The translations under genes were made by a program, and so were the position numbers. Under the pieces are notes generated by a model that ran no database searches, was not told the origin of the DNA, and worked only from the letters and a program-made list of their open reading frames with translations. A stretch of DNA of 64,000 bases from Deuterostichococcus epilithicus (Eukaryota > Chlorophyta > Trebouxiophyceae > Prasiolales > Stichococcaceae), in contig JAVTLE010000023.1 in NCBI GenBank assembly GCA_033439295.1, forward strand, positions 2,144,530 to 2,208,529, written 5' to 3'. Within the stretch, counting starts at the first letter, position 1; every line of letters begins with the position of its first letter. Of this stretch, positions 1 through 10,813 are shown piece by piece.

Positions 1-254
1 GCAATCGCCTGTCTAGTCAGGCTCCAGCTGTGAGCTATCCGTCTCAGGGGAAGATACTCGTACACACGCGGGCGAGGTGCAGGCTTTCACATTTCCCTTG
101 TCGACGTGCTGTGCCCTCTGTGCTACGCTGCAGGGCCACTGCACGGCACTCGAAGCAAAGTCTGTCTCTGCTGGGTTTCAGCTGGTTAGCAACGTGGCGC
201 TGGTGCGGTTGGCCATTGCAAGCATTGAATCCAAAACGCCGGTTTTGAACAGAC
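1..254. other. Upstream region, no gene recognised
   Basis: No conserved protein could be read here on either strand. It probably holds the promoter and 5' leader of the SAM-domain gene that starts at 255; the open frames present look like chance frames in GC-rich DNA. Confidence 0.4.
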
Positions 255-2339
255 ATGTCTAGCTTGGAGCAGCTCGTCAGGAAGGCCTGCCCATTGATAT
301 CAGAGGGCTTTATGCCCAATCTACTGCTCACGTTGAACCGGCATGATGTGGACACTGACATGCTGCACGGCCGGGAACTGACTGATGCAGACCTCAAGGA
401 GATGGGTATGTGCGCAGCGGTACACGGAGCTCAGTATTGTCTTGCATGCTTTGCATGTTACAGGACGTCACCACTTCCGATTCAAGGCGTCATTTTCAAG
501 CGGATGACAGTTGTACCCTTCCACGGCAGGCATCACTCAGCTGGGGGTGCGGCGCAAGTTCCTCAAGGCATTCGGTGCCAGGGAGGCGGCTGCGGCACAA
601 CCAGGTGACGAGGCACAGCCATACTAGTACGATATTTAACAGAAGCACCCGGCTGTGCATTACGAGCGTTACCGTTTGGCTTTGCAGCCGCAGCTGTCTG
701 TGCACATTTGTCCACATCGAGAAAGGCTGACGGACTGGTGTCGTGGTGTGTGGCATGCAGACATGCTTCAAGCGGATCCTGCTGCGGCTCAGCAGGCCGC
801 GCGTGCAGCAACAATTGCGGCCGCGCAGCCGGCCGCCAAGCCATCCGCCCGGGCGCTGCGGCAGCCATCAGCCTCCGTGCAGCCAGCAGCCCAGCCGGCA
901 GCCCGGCCAGCGGCGCAGGCACAGCCGTGGCAGGCGTCAGCGGCGGAGCAGTCAGAGGCGGAGCCGCCATCGCGCCGGCGCGCCATGGCGCCGCCATGTC
1001 AGCCGTACAAGATTCCGCCGCTCGGCTCCTGGGCACTGGAGCAGGAACGCCTGCACCAGGAGCAGCAGGCACAGCAGGCGGCAGCCGCGCCTCTGCCGCA
1101 GCGGCGGTCGCCTCCGCGTGCAGACCGCAGCCAGCCACGGGACCTGGACTCAGACGACAGCCTGCCGCGGCCATCGGCAGCCCCGGCAGCACCCACGCCG
1201 CCGCCGCAGGCTGCGCCGTCGCCCAAGGCAGCTTCTTCAACTTCGATCAGCAGTGACGAGGCTGCGCCCACGCAGAGCAAGCAGAAGAAGCCGCGGCGGA
1301 CGGCGGCCAGGCTCACAGTAAAGGAGAAGCGACAGATGTGCGAGGAACGGCGCAAGGTCCGACCGCAGTGCAACGATGTCTGACGTTCAATCGTGCACGT
1401 CAAAGCTTCTGCACACGATGCAAGCTGGCTGCGATGCAGAAATGGTCTGGTTCCCTAGTCTTCGTGCCATGAAGCTTTGCTGCCTACAGGAGATGCACCA
1501 TATCGCGCAGCGGGAAGGGTGGCTCAACTCGCTCATGTGGAGAGATATCACAAGGGCAGGCAGCACCCATAGCAAGGTACAGGTGTATGCGTGTGTCATT
1601 GCAGCTGTGTTCTTGGCAGTCTGAACGGAACTCTGGAGGTACTGAGCATCAACATTGTCCGAGCAAACAATTGTTGACCACGAGCCATCTGGTGAGGCCA
1701 TTTGCATGCTCGTTCTCTTATGCTGCAGGGCGGCACGACACTGATGTGATGTGGCCTGGTGACCCGCAGAAGCTATCCAAAATCGTGGCGCGGCTGGCAC
1801 GAGACTACCCAGGCATCGACGGCAGAAACCGCTCGGAGCGCGAGGCGGTCATCCTGGAGAAGTTCAAAAATCTGGTACACGCCTCGCGGTCGCGGAACAA
1901 GCCTGGCAGCGGGGCTTTGGCGGCGTCAGCCGAGAAAGCGGCAACTCCTCGGCGCTCGCTGCCTACGCCACCCGCGGCGGCGCCGGCAGCGGCGCCGCCC
2001 GCCCACGCCTCAGGTACTGCATGCAGAGGGGCCACCTAGCACGCTTCACTCTCCTTTGAACGAAAGCAATACCGCAGGACCACTCACGTTGACAGAACGC
2101 AAAGCACCTGCTGGGCCCCTGTTGGTCGTTTCTGACCCGTGCTGTCGCTGTGTGCACACGCAGACGGCACCGGCATCCCCTTGGTGTCGAACATGCGAGC
2201 CAGCAACGTGCTGCGGGTCACATCAGAGCCGCTGTCGCCCAGCGGCATCGCCATCCTCGCGGCGAGACGCGCGGCAGAGCTGCGCGCCATGGCGGCAGCC
2301 GGCTCCCAGCAGCCTGCCGGCCGCGGCCGGGGCGGCTGA
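255..2339 (+). CDS. SAM (sterile alpha motif) domain protein with Ala/Pro-rich linker
   Basis: A multi-exon gene. Proposed exons are 255-405, 530-604, 761-1356, 1490-1576, about 1770-2013 and 2164-2339. Exons 1 and 2 join in phase to give an N-terminal SAM domain of about 70 residues. Its signature is the helix pair LHGRELTDADLKEMG followed by ITQLGVRRKFLKAF, the usual SAM ending where the turn before the last helix is a G-I-x-x-x-G-x-R-x-K pattern. SAM domains mediate protein or RNA binding and polymerisation. A long Ala/Gln/Pro linker follows, then a basic stretch (QKKPRRTAARLTVKEKRQ). Last comes a C-terminal segment containing IDGRNRSEREAVILEKF that I cannot place in a family. The start is the first ATG of the SAM frame. 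The acceptor near 1728 or 1769 is uncertain: only the latter keeps phase with the preceding exon. The partner and cellular role are unknown. Confidence 0.65.
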
Positions 2340-3242
2340 GCGGCAGCCATGCTGGGAGGGGTTCCAGCCTTGCGCTCTAGCTGGTGAGAGTTTTGGCGCG
2401 GGGCACTGCGAAGTTGGATGCTAGCATCTGGTGCATCACCAACATGCTGCTGCGACCGTGTGCAGCAACTGGTTGTTATGCAATGTTGCTAATACTGGTG
2501 GTTGTGTCCGCTGCAGGCTGAGGGCACTGCACGTTGCCTCCTGCTGCCGTCTGCGCCTGTCTGACCAGGGCGTACGCCTCCTCGGCAATGCATTCGGCAC
2601 CAGGCAGTGACCCTGGCCCGAGGCTGCAGCGCAATGCGCAGCCTTCCTGGAAACCCCTGCTATTCAAAGCGACTGGGGGACCTCCACAAGCGGCAGTAGC
2701 AGGATCGATGGTCCAATTTGAGGACTGCGACATGACCGGCGGGCTTTCACCTGCCTGATGCACCTGCTCTGACCCGCTTGTACACGTCAAGTGCAAACGA
2801 TTATCCTTTTCGGCAAGGGCATGGATTTTGCTGGTGACTTTGTTCTCATTTGATCTTGATGTGATTTCCAGCTGCTGCTTGACATGCCCTGACTTACATG
2901 AGTACCGCGGCGGTGATGGGCAGTGCCATTTCTGTGCCAGCATTTTGCAGTGCTCAGTTCACAAAAGACCTTAGTGTAGTCAATGCGAGGTTTAGACAGC
3001 CGGCAGCTTGACGCAACCTCCGTTTGCGGATACGACTTCTCCCTGCCGTTCCCGCCAACTGCAGTTGCTCTGGAAGCCGAGGCCCTGAATGCTGTGCACC
3101 TCAGCTCACCAACTGCATGCCAGCAGCACTGCCGCAGGCCGGCGCCCCAAAGTGACGCGCCGTGCTTCTAGATCGAATCGCAGGGGTGCCACCAGGCGGC
3201 GGCCCGCACCTTGAGGCGCGCTGCAAAGGAGAACCGCAGGCG
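2340..3242. other. Convergent intergenic region
   Basis: This lies between the 3' ends of the SAM-domain gene (+) and the SirB1-like gene (-). It probably holds both 3' untranslated regions. No conserved coding sequence or repeat was seen. Confidence 0.4.
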
Positions 3243-5586
3243 CTACCAGGCGGCAGCCTGCACCATGAGGCGTGCCTTCTCCAACAGCACCTCCAGCTCC
3301 GCCGCTTCCAGGCTGCCCGCCAGGTGGCCCGGGAGCCGCTCGCGCGCCACCCCTAGCTCCTGCCATGCCTCCTCAGCGTGCCCCGCCAGGTGGTGCAGAA
3401 CCCCCAGCTGCAGTTGCGCCTCCCTGCTTGGAAAGGTCATTGCGACAGCACGTGAGGTGCACGCGCAAGGCGGTGACTCTGTGTGGGTGCGTGTGGAGCA
3501 GGCGCCCTGGTGCGGATCAGCCGCAAGCAAGCGGGCAAAAATGGTCTCGTGCAGAATCAGCCCTGGAGGAGGTGAATGCGCTGCTGGTCTTGCAGGACCT
3601 CAGTTTCAAGGTGTAGGTGTCCGCACCAGGATCGAAACCGCGGCAGGTACCGTCCCTGCTCTTCGGGCAGAACGAGGCACCGCCTTTCTGCAGCGGCAAG
3701 GGCTCGCGCGAGCGCGAATGGTGCCAGCGGCTGCTGCGGCCCTTTCAGCGCCGTCGCGGGCGTCAGCGGCGTCAGCAGCGCCGGCTCGGGGCGACTGCCT
3801 GTTGCCGCTGCCCAGTGCGCGTCCCGCAGCCCCGCCAGCAGCGCCGCCACCATCTGCCGGCGCGTCGCCGGCTCAAATGCGGCGCCGTCGTCGACGGGCA
3901 GCTCGAACAGCTCCCGCACCTGTTTGCATGCGTGACAAAGCTTATGAAAAAGCTCGTCAACAAGCACTCCGTGTCAGACAGTGGTGCGTCTTGCACTGCA
4001 CTGCAAGGCCGCCATGGCCGCACATCATGCCGGAGCCTAGGTGCACCTGTGGTGGTGCACACCGGCCGGCAGCTGTCTCTGCCGCTTGCAGGGAAGATTG
4101 CGGACCCAGCGTGGAACATTCGGGGACGTGATGCCCACCTCCTCAGCGCCAAGCAGGTCGCCCTTGTGGTAGGGGTCGATGAGCAGCTGCGGCGGCGGCG
4201 CTGCTTGCGACGGCGACGGCGCCGCCTGCCCCCCGCCAGAGCCGCCGGCCGCCGGCCACAGCAGGCAGTAGTGAGCATCGTCCAGCAGCATGGCGTGCAG
4301 GAGCAGCCCCGCCTGCCGCGCCACCTCCATGTACATGATTGCCATGACTACAGGGCTGCCCAGGCCATGCTCCATGACATTGCTGAGCTGCGACGCCCTG
4401 CGCGCAGTGATTCACCAGGTCAGCCGGCTATGCCTCGACAGCGCCACCTTGCAGCACCTCCTCCTGCTGGACAAGCGAAACTGTGCGTTGCAAATTGGGT
4501 TTGACAAGGAACATGAATCGGGGACTTTACCAGCAAGGATTGGGAGACTCACTGCGGGGTGCCGTGCCGCGTCATGCGCCTGTAGCCCTGGCGCTGGTAC
4601 AGCACCGAGTTCAGCGCGCCGACCAGGGTGAAAGGGAAACCCGAGCTGGCACCGGCTGCCGAGTCTGAGCCATTGCCGTCGCGCTGGTCAAGCTCCGCTG
4701 CGCTGCCCTGCTCTGCACTGGCGTCGCCGAAGGCGTCGCGAGCTGCGACTTCTCGAGAGCCGCCGGGGCCGCCCTCGCCCGCTATGCTGCGCAGCTCCGC
4801 CGCCCTGGCCTCCACTGCCGCTGCGGCTGCCGCATCGGACGCCGACGATGAGCAAGAGGCTGCGTCGCCCGCTTGGCTACCGTCACTCTTCTGAGGCCTG
4901 GATGTCGGCCGCCGGATCGGGGGTCCCGCCAGCCGCGGCAGCGGGCGCTCCTCTGCTGCGCAGCGCCGCCCGGCCGGCAGGCTGTTGAGCACCTCATCCG
5001 CCAGCGCCTCGAAGCGCGACAGGTCCCAGGTGCTGGGCCCTCCGATGCCCCTGCGTTGCAAAGCCGCATGTCGCTTCCGGTAGGGTCTCGCAGACTGCGG
5101 GGCTGTGTCCGGCAGTTGCCGCGAGGGTGCACCTTGACTGCTGCCACTGCATGCAAACAGCATCTTCAGCATATGACAGAAAACTTGCCTGGAGAACTGG
5201 GCGCGCACGGCCCGCAGGTCCCGCAGCAGCGCCGCCGGATCGCATGCCGCGCGGTATGCCTGCGCTGCCGCCTCCTCCTCCAGCGATATTAGCAGGCCCA
5301 CCTTGGCGAGGTTGATTTCATCGTCTGGCACCGCCACTGCCGCGACAAAGGTGGTGCGAGCCCATGTGGCCACCTCATCTGGAGGCGCAGCTGGGTCTGG
5401 GGGCGGCGGAGTGTGCGAGAGGGCGCGAAGCTCAGCCACGCGATGAAAACTGCCTTTTGATACGAATCTACGCCTGCTGGCAGTCACGCGGCAGGCGTTC
5501 CGGGTGCTCCGAGTGGCGAAGATTGGCGAGGCCTGTGCAGCATCTGTCACAGGCACTGCCCGAGGACAAGCGCAGCGTGCTGCCAT
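3243..5586 (-). CDS. Transglutaminase-like / SirB1-type protein with C-terminal TPR-like region, probably plastid-targeted
   Basis: A minus-strand, multi-exon gene. The start at 5586 is the first ATG of a frame with a basic, Ser/Arg/Ala-rich leader (MAARCACPRAVPVTDAAQAS), which suggests a plastid transit peptide. The N-terminal SirB1 signature follows: DDEINLAKVGLLISLEEEAA. Next comes a linker, then TLVGALNSVLYQRQGYRRM. The core of the transglutaminase-like fold follows near 4240-4380 (EHGLGSPVVMAIMYMEVARQ, then GLLLHAMLLDDAHYCLLW). A later exon (about 3620-3960) is helical. The last exon, ending at 3243, reads REAQLQLGVLHHLAGHAEEA, the TPR-like tail typical of SirB1 relatives. The biochemical function of this family is not firmly known; members often lack the full protease triad. 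Internal splice sites were not all resolved. The stop faces the SAM-domain gene, and the 5' end lies 267 bp from the TBCCD1 stop. Confidence 0.7.
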
Positions 5587-5853
5587 GCACTCAGCGGGTC
5601 CTCAGAAGCAGCATGCATGGATCTGAGCGGCAGGATAGAGGTGAGAATGGTAGAAGGTTAGGATGGAAGAGGTGATAATTTTTTTGCGGCGCACATTATA
5701 AAATCCACCTATTTTATTGGTAATTCCTGCCTACCCCTATTCAGAACGGCGTCAATGCTGCAACAATCGCAACATCCGAGCGACCACGGCAAGCTCGCGC
5801 GGCTCCGGGAGCGCCGGCACGAGCTGCAGCGCAAACGACAACCAGCAGTTCAT

Positions 5854-8800
5854 TCAGGGCGCAGGGCCACCTGGCGGCAGCCCGTCCTCCTTCGGGGAGT
5901 CGTCTCGCTCCATTCTCGCGAGGTCGTACACCTGCAGCAAGGCGGCGCACACGAGGCTGGCTGCCGAATGGGACAACGCAATGCTCTGACACATCTGCTG
6001 GCGCGCAACGCTCGTGTGCAAGGCCATGGGTGTCGCATGCAGCAGGGTGCTGACCGACAGCAGGAACACATGCTTGGGTCTGACCAGGGTGTATACCTGG
6101 CGCATGTTGCCGGAGGACAACAGCCACTCCTTGAAGTGGGCCTGGATGACGGACTGGAGCTCCCGTTTCCGCTCCTCATCCAGCTGCGCCTGTGTCGCAA
6201 ATCATGTTCAGAGTTCGATCTCCCGACTGCCACCAGGCCATCTCCAGACCCATTGCTTCAATGCACCTGAGGAGATGCATACCGCCAGGATGCATGCCAA
6301 CTGCAGTGGCGCTGCCATGCCATTGCCAGCGTGCCACCCGGGCATTGCCAGAAGCAGGTTGCCCTGAGGGCTGCACGCTTGAGCCAGGCAGCACCCTGTG
6401 CTGACGGCGATGCGCTGTGCGACGCACCTCTTTGACAACGTTGCGCAGGTCGGTTGCTCGCGAAAGCGAAAACAGGTTTTGGTCCCAGGGTTTAGGGCGC
6501 ACCGTCTTGACGGCGTTGCGCAGGTCGGCAACGGAGGCGACCTTGCGCTCCTTGGCCTCCTCGTACTCGGGCGGCAGGTGGAAGACGGGAGCCGTCACCG
6601 CCAGCGGGCTGCCGCTCTGGCTGCCGGCGGCGTCGGCCTCGCTGCCCCCCAGGCCCACCAGGCTGCCCAGGTCCGCCGACCACCTGTTGGGAGGATGGGG
6701 CCTGCAGGCTCGATGCCCCACATGCAAAGCCCCTCCGGGCGGGCAGCGCCGTGCATCGCGGCGGGATGGGAGCAGCACCTCCTGGCACTGGCTGAATCAT
6801 CAGGATGGGTTGCGCAACGGAGAACTTTTTGCATGCGACGGGCTGGCAGGGCAGCGACAGCGGCGCAAGATCTGCACAGCGCGCACCTGGTGCTGGCCGC
6901 ACTGGCGGCGCCGCCGCACAGCGGGCCCGTCCCACCGCGGAAGGGTACCATGAAGGGCAGCAGCTTGTCTGGCGGCAGCAGGCTCACGGCGGCGGGCGGC
7001 GGCGACCCCGGCCCGTTGGTCGGGCTGCCGGGCGACTGCGGCGCGCCGCTGCCGCCGCCGCCGGCGCCGGAGGGGCCCGCCGTGGGGCTGTTGCCGCTGG
7101 GGCGGCTGCCGTTGCCGCTGGCGCCGCTGCCGGCGGGTGTGTCAGGCGTCGCGCGCCCATGCTCCCGCGCCAGAGACACCGGCGCGTCCCACAGGTTGGG
7201 CTCCGGGTACACGCCCGCCGCCTCCATGTGCGCCGCCAGCCGCTCGTACTGCGTATTGTAGGGCGCCAGCTGCGCCCCACATCGAAGGCATGTCGCTCAG
7301 CAGCTGGCAAGGAGCTCCTCTTTCTGTGGAAATGACGCTACCAGCTTCACACCCCAATCCTCCCCTTTCGGGCAGGAGACATGTCAGTATGAGTGTGAGA
7401 AAAGATGGCGCTCTCCGAGAACAGGGGGGTTTCTCGAGATGATGCGCAGCCCAAGTGGTTCCGCTGGCAAATGAAAAGTGGGGGAGCTCCACATTGTCTA
7501 TTCCAGCAGACACCTGAAGGAAGCGGTTGTCGCCGATGAGCAGCGGCGCCCTGTTGACGCCCAGGTGCAGGATGCAGTCGTGGCAGGAGCTTATCACCAC
7601 CCGCGCCGCCGCCGCTATGAGCTGCACCCGCTCGCATCGCTCGATGCGTACCTGGAAGGCAGCCACACAGTAACGTTGCATCTGCTGCTTTATACAAAGC
7701 TCATGCTTTCGCTGCATCACTGTGACAGCTCGGCGCCAGCAGCCCTGCCCTGCAAGCCTTTGTCCCGATCGTTATGCACACACCCGAGCACAGCAGTGGC
7801 ATCTGCGCACCATGCGGCCGGCGGCGCCCAGCACGACGGTGCAGTCGGAGCAGGCAAAGATGGAAGCAAACTGTAGCGGCGCCAGCGCATACACGATGGT
7901 GTCGTGGCAGTCCGACACACGCAGCGTGCCGCTGGGAAAGCCGTCCTCCCCTCGCACAACCGTGCTCTTGCACACCCCCTGCACGTCCACCACCCCACCT
8001 GCGCCGCGCAAACAAGGGCAGGAGTCGAGGCCGTGACCGCATCGTGCACACACGAGACGCCTGCCTTTCGATCAGAAGTCTCTAGGCACACTTGAGATTA
8101 CCGTGCAATGCAATGCGGGATCGACCCCGACATGTTGCAGGCCATTGCAGGGAGATTTGACCGTAAACTGTCGATATTTGGCAATTGGAACGGCGCCTCA
8201 CCCTGCACGATCTGGCCGGCTGGCGGCAGGCTGTCCAGTGACCCTCGACTCCCTGTAGAGTGCGTGGGGCTGCTCACCATGGACTCTGCGGCAGCACAAG
8301 CTGGCAGGATCGGCCTGACAGCACTCAGTTGCTGACCACAAGTGGAAAGCAGCGTCAGCAGCGTTTTTCTGCGATCCTTGCAGGCGAAAACGGTCACTGC
8401 ATTGATTGTATCGTACCTGGCAGATTCGACTCGTCCACGATATGTGCGGCGAGCCATTCTGCCACTGCTGCAAGCGGCGCCTCTGCCTCCGGCGGCTGGT
8501 CCTTGAACATGGGCATCGCCAGGCTCAGGCGCCATGTGTCCGCTGCAGGACAAAGAGGAACCGACCATTTGGCTGGTGTGCTAATGGAACCCACTCCCAT
8601 GTATGTCTCATGTATGTCCATGTATGTCACGTTCCACACTCCCTTGGCAGGCCAGTCTTGCGGGTGTGTCCAAGCTTGCGACAGCGATATACCAGTCCAG
8701 CCACAAGGTCACGACTGACCTGTGAAGGGCGTCGGCGTCGCATCCATGGGGCTGCCGCCTTCTTCAGTGCCGCCCTCCGCGAGCGGCGCCAGCAGCAGCG

Positions 8801-9950
8801 CCGCCCTGTCGACCTCGGCGGCCGAGATGGGGGCGCCCTCAGGCAGCAGCTCCCCCGCGGGCGGCGGACGGCTGAGGCACAGCGTCAGCAGCGTCGTGGC
8901 GTTGCGCTGTAGGAACTCGTGGTAGCCGCTCAGCAGCGCCTGCTGCTGTTGCAGGTGCGCCGCAAGCTCCTTGCGCACAACCGCGTTGCTGCGCTGCTGC
9001 AGGAAGTGCGCTGTGTGCATGCACACAGGGCGGGTGTCAGCGAGACGAGCCGAGCTTGAGCATGAGCAGTTGTCGGGATCTCAGTTCCAGAGGTAAGCTG
9101 CACAAGTGTATGGCCCTGGTCAGGATTAGCTGTGTGACAGCTGAGAAGAGAGGCATGTACCTGTGTGGTTGCTGCGGCTCTTTGGGGAGCTGGAGTCGTG
9201 AACTGCCTCTGCAGGGGAGGAGGGCGATGGCCACACGTCCAGCACCGGCTGCTGCGCCGCGGCATGGTGCCGTCGCACGTACACCTGGGCAAAGAGGAAC
9301 AGCGCCACAGCATGCACATCCACTGCGTCTGCGCTCGCCGCCCCTGGACACCAAAGAAGAACTTGTTTGAACAGATTCAGCGCATTGCATGTGGCGTAGC
9401 AGCAGAGCAGCGTCCCAAGTGACGACAAGGCGCTGCTCTCATGGAGGTGCTTCCAACCTGGGGCGAGCTGCGTGACGACTGTCTGAAGGTCCTGGGTCGG
9501 ACGCACTGCCGTCAGGACATCCACCAGCGCCTGCACGTTTCAGGCACGATTCGTACGTCACTCGACAGAGACATCTGAGACTTCACTTCTCGACTACTCA
9601 ACAAGTGACAAGCCAAGTGCGCGCACCGAGGCATGGAGTGGAGAGACGTCCAGGCACCGAGTCAGCGTCTGGCTGTCGACCAAATCTGCAGACGCATCGC
9701 TTGTGCTGTCAGGGCAGATTGGAATGAAAGGTACCATGCCAACGTCCCAGCCCATGACCAATTTTGCACAAACAGGGGCTCTTCGTGGACCACGCTCACA
9801 TTGCTTCTGGGAACTATGTCCTGCTGCCTCGGTGAGACTGTGCAGCAACTGCTGCACGGCAGCGGGTCCATCGTCGCCTCCCAGCCATTTTGCAATGGGG
9901 AGCGCGCCAAACTCGATGAGCTCCCTGTGAAATCTGATCCGCTGGGCCAT
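5854..9950 (-). CDS. TBCCD1: TBCC domain-containing protein 1 homologue (Chlamydomonas ASQ2 family)
   Basis: A many-exon minus-strand gene that matches plant and algal TBCCD1 from end to end. The N-terminus at 9950 reads MAQRIRFHRELIEFGALPIA, as in plant homologues. About 9130-9530 gives a helical segment ending VHAVALFLFAQVYVRRH. The C-CAP/TBCC beta-helix is seen near 7780-7990 (LRVSDCHDTIVYALAPLQFA, then FACSDCTVVLGAAGRMV). It continues near 7500-7670 (RIERCERVQLIAAAARVVIS, then LGVNRAPLLIGDNRFLQV). The C-terminal block includes SLLPPDKLLPFMVPFRG and ERKRELQSVIQAHFKEWLLS, the usual final family motifs. TBCCD1 localises to centrosomes/basal bodies; in Chlamydomonas ASQ2 it is needed for correct centriole linkage and flagellar number. 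It is not expected to act as a GAP, as TBCC and RP2 do. Insertions of Gly/Ser/Pro occur near 6990-7150. Exact splice sites are not all fixed. It is divergent from the MKS1-like gene. Confidence 0.85.
8598..8628 (+). repeat. Short tandem repeat, three copies of CATGTATGTC
   Basis: Copies lie at 8598-8607, 8609-8618 and 8619-8628. They fall in what appears to be an intron of the TBCCD1 gene, with no sign of function. Confidence 0.7.
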
Positions 9951-10813
9951 CAGCTGTTACGCCGGCATCAATGCGACGCCTCCACCGTGTCCAGCGCACA
10001 GCTGCTGTACATGCGATCGCGCCAAGAGGGAGGAAGGGTCCAAGCAGGCTCCAAATCGGAAGTCTTGCAATGAAAGTTCCTGTCCCCGAAACCCTGCCTC
10101 CACTACCAGCACGAGGAACGTGCTCGTCAGATTTGTACGGTCAATGGAGCAGCGGCAAGCGAATAGCGGAAAGGACCTGAACTCGAGGATCAAGAAATAG
10201 CAAGCTGACGGCTGTCGCAGCAATCATTGTAGCGCTGCAGGCACCGCTTGAGCTTACGAGGCCGCACCGATCAGATCGTGTGCAGGCCGACCAACTGCCG
10301 TAGTTTACATGATTTGCTGCGCAATGGTCCAGATTTCTGCACAGGGGAGGTAAACAGTTCGCCTTCCGCGTCGGATGGCATTCGCTAGATTCCCAGTGCG
10401 CGCGAAGGGAAAAGAGAAAACACTATTGCCATTGCAGCGCGCACCTCACCGCCGGAATGGAACCGACCTCCACATCTGTGCCCCGGCAGGCAGAGGACGA
10501 CAGCAAAACTTGAACAGTCCATCTGGGGCTCATTCATGTCCTATGGGATGCCAACGCCCCATCGATCTCGCTGTTGTTCGGCTGCCTGTTGTTCGGCTGC
10601 CACTTTCGGGGCAACACGCATGACAGGTTCTGCAGGAGCACCTGTGTCTGAAGCTCCCGACATCAATGCAGACCTGAGTTGATCAACGCTTGCAGCTGCC
10701 GCCGTATGGACCGAACATGACAAGGCCTTGCTGACAGCACAAAGCTCAGCGGCAGGGCGGTGGCGACAGTCCTGACAAGGGCTGCAGCTGCCAGCCGGGC
10801 TGACTAGAGGCAG
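9951..10813. promoter_or_regulatory. Shared divergent promoter region of TBCCD1 and the MKS1-like gene
   Basis: About 860 bp separate the two start codons. Both 5' ends, and so both promoters, must lie here. No obvious TATA box, conserved ORF or long repeat was found; the regulatory role is inferred only from the head-to-head layout. Confidence 0.4.

Noticed and set aside
6487-6497. AGGGTTTAGGG, a telomere-like motif
   Set aside because: It lies in an apparent intron of TBCCD1, away from any promoter, and is only 11 bases long. No interstitial telomere array is present.
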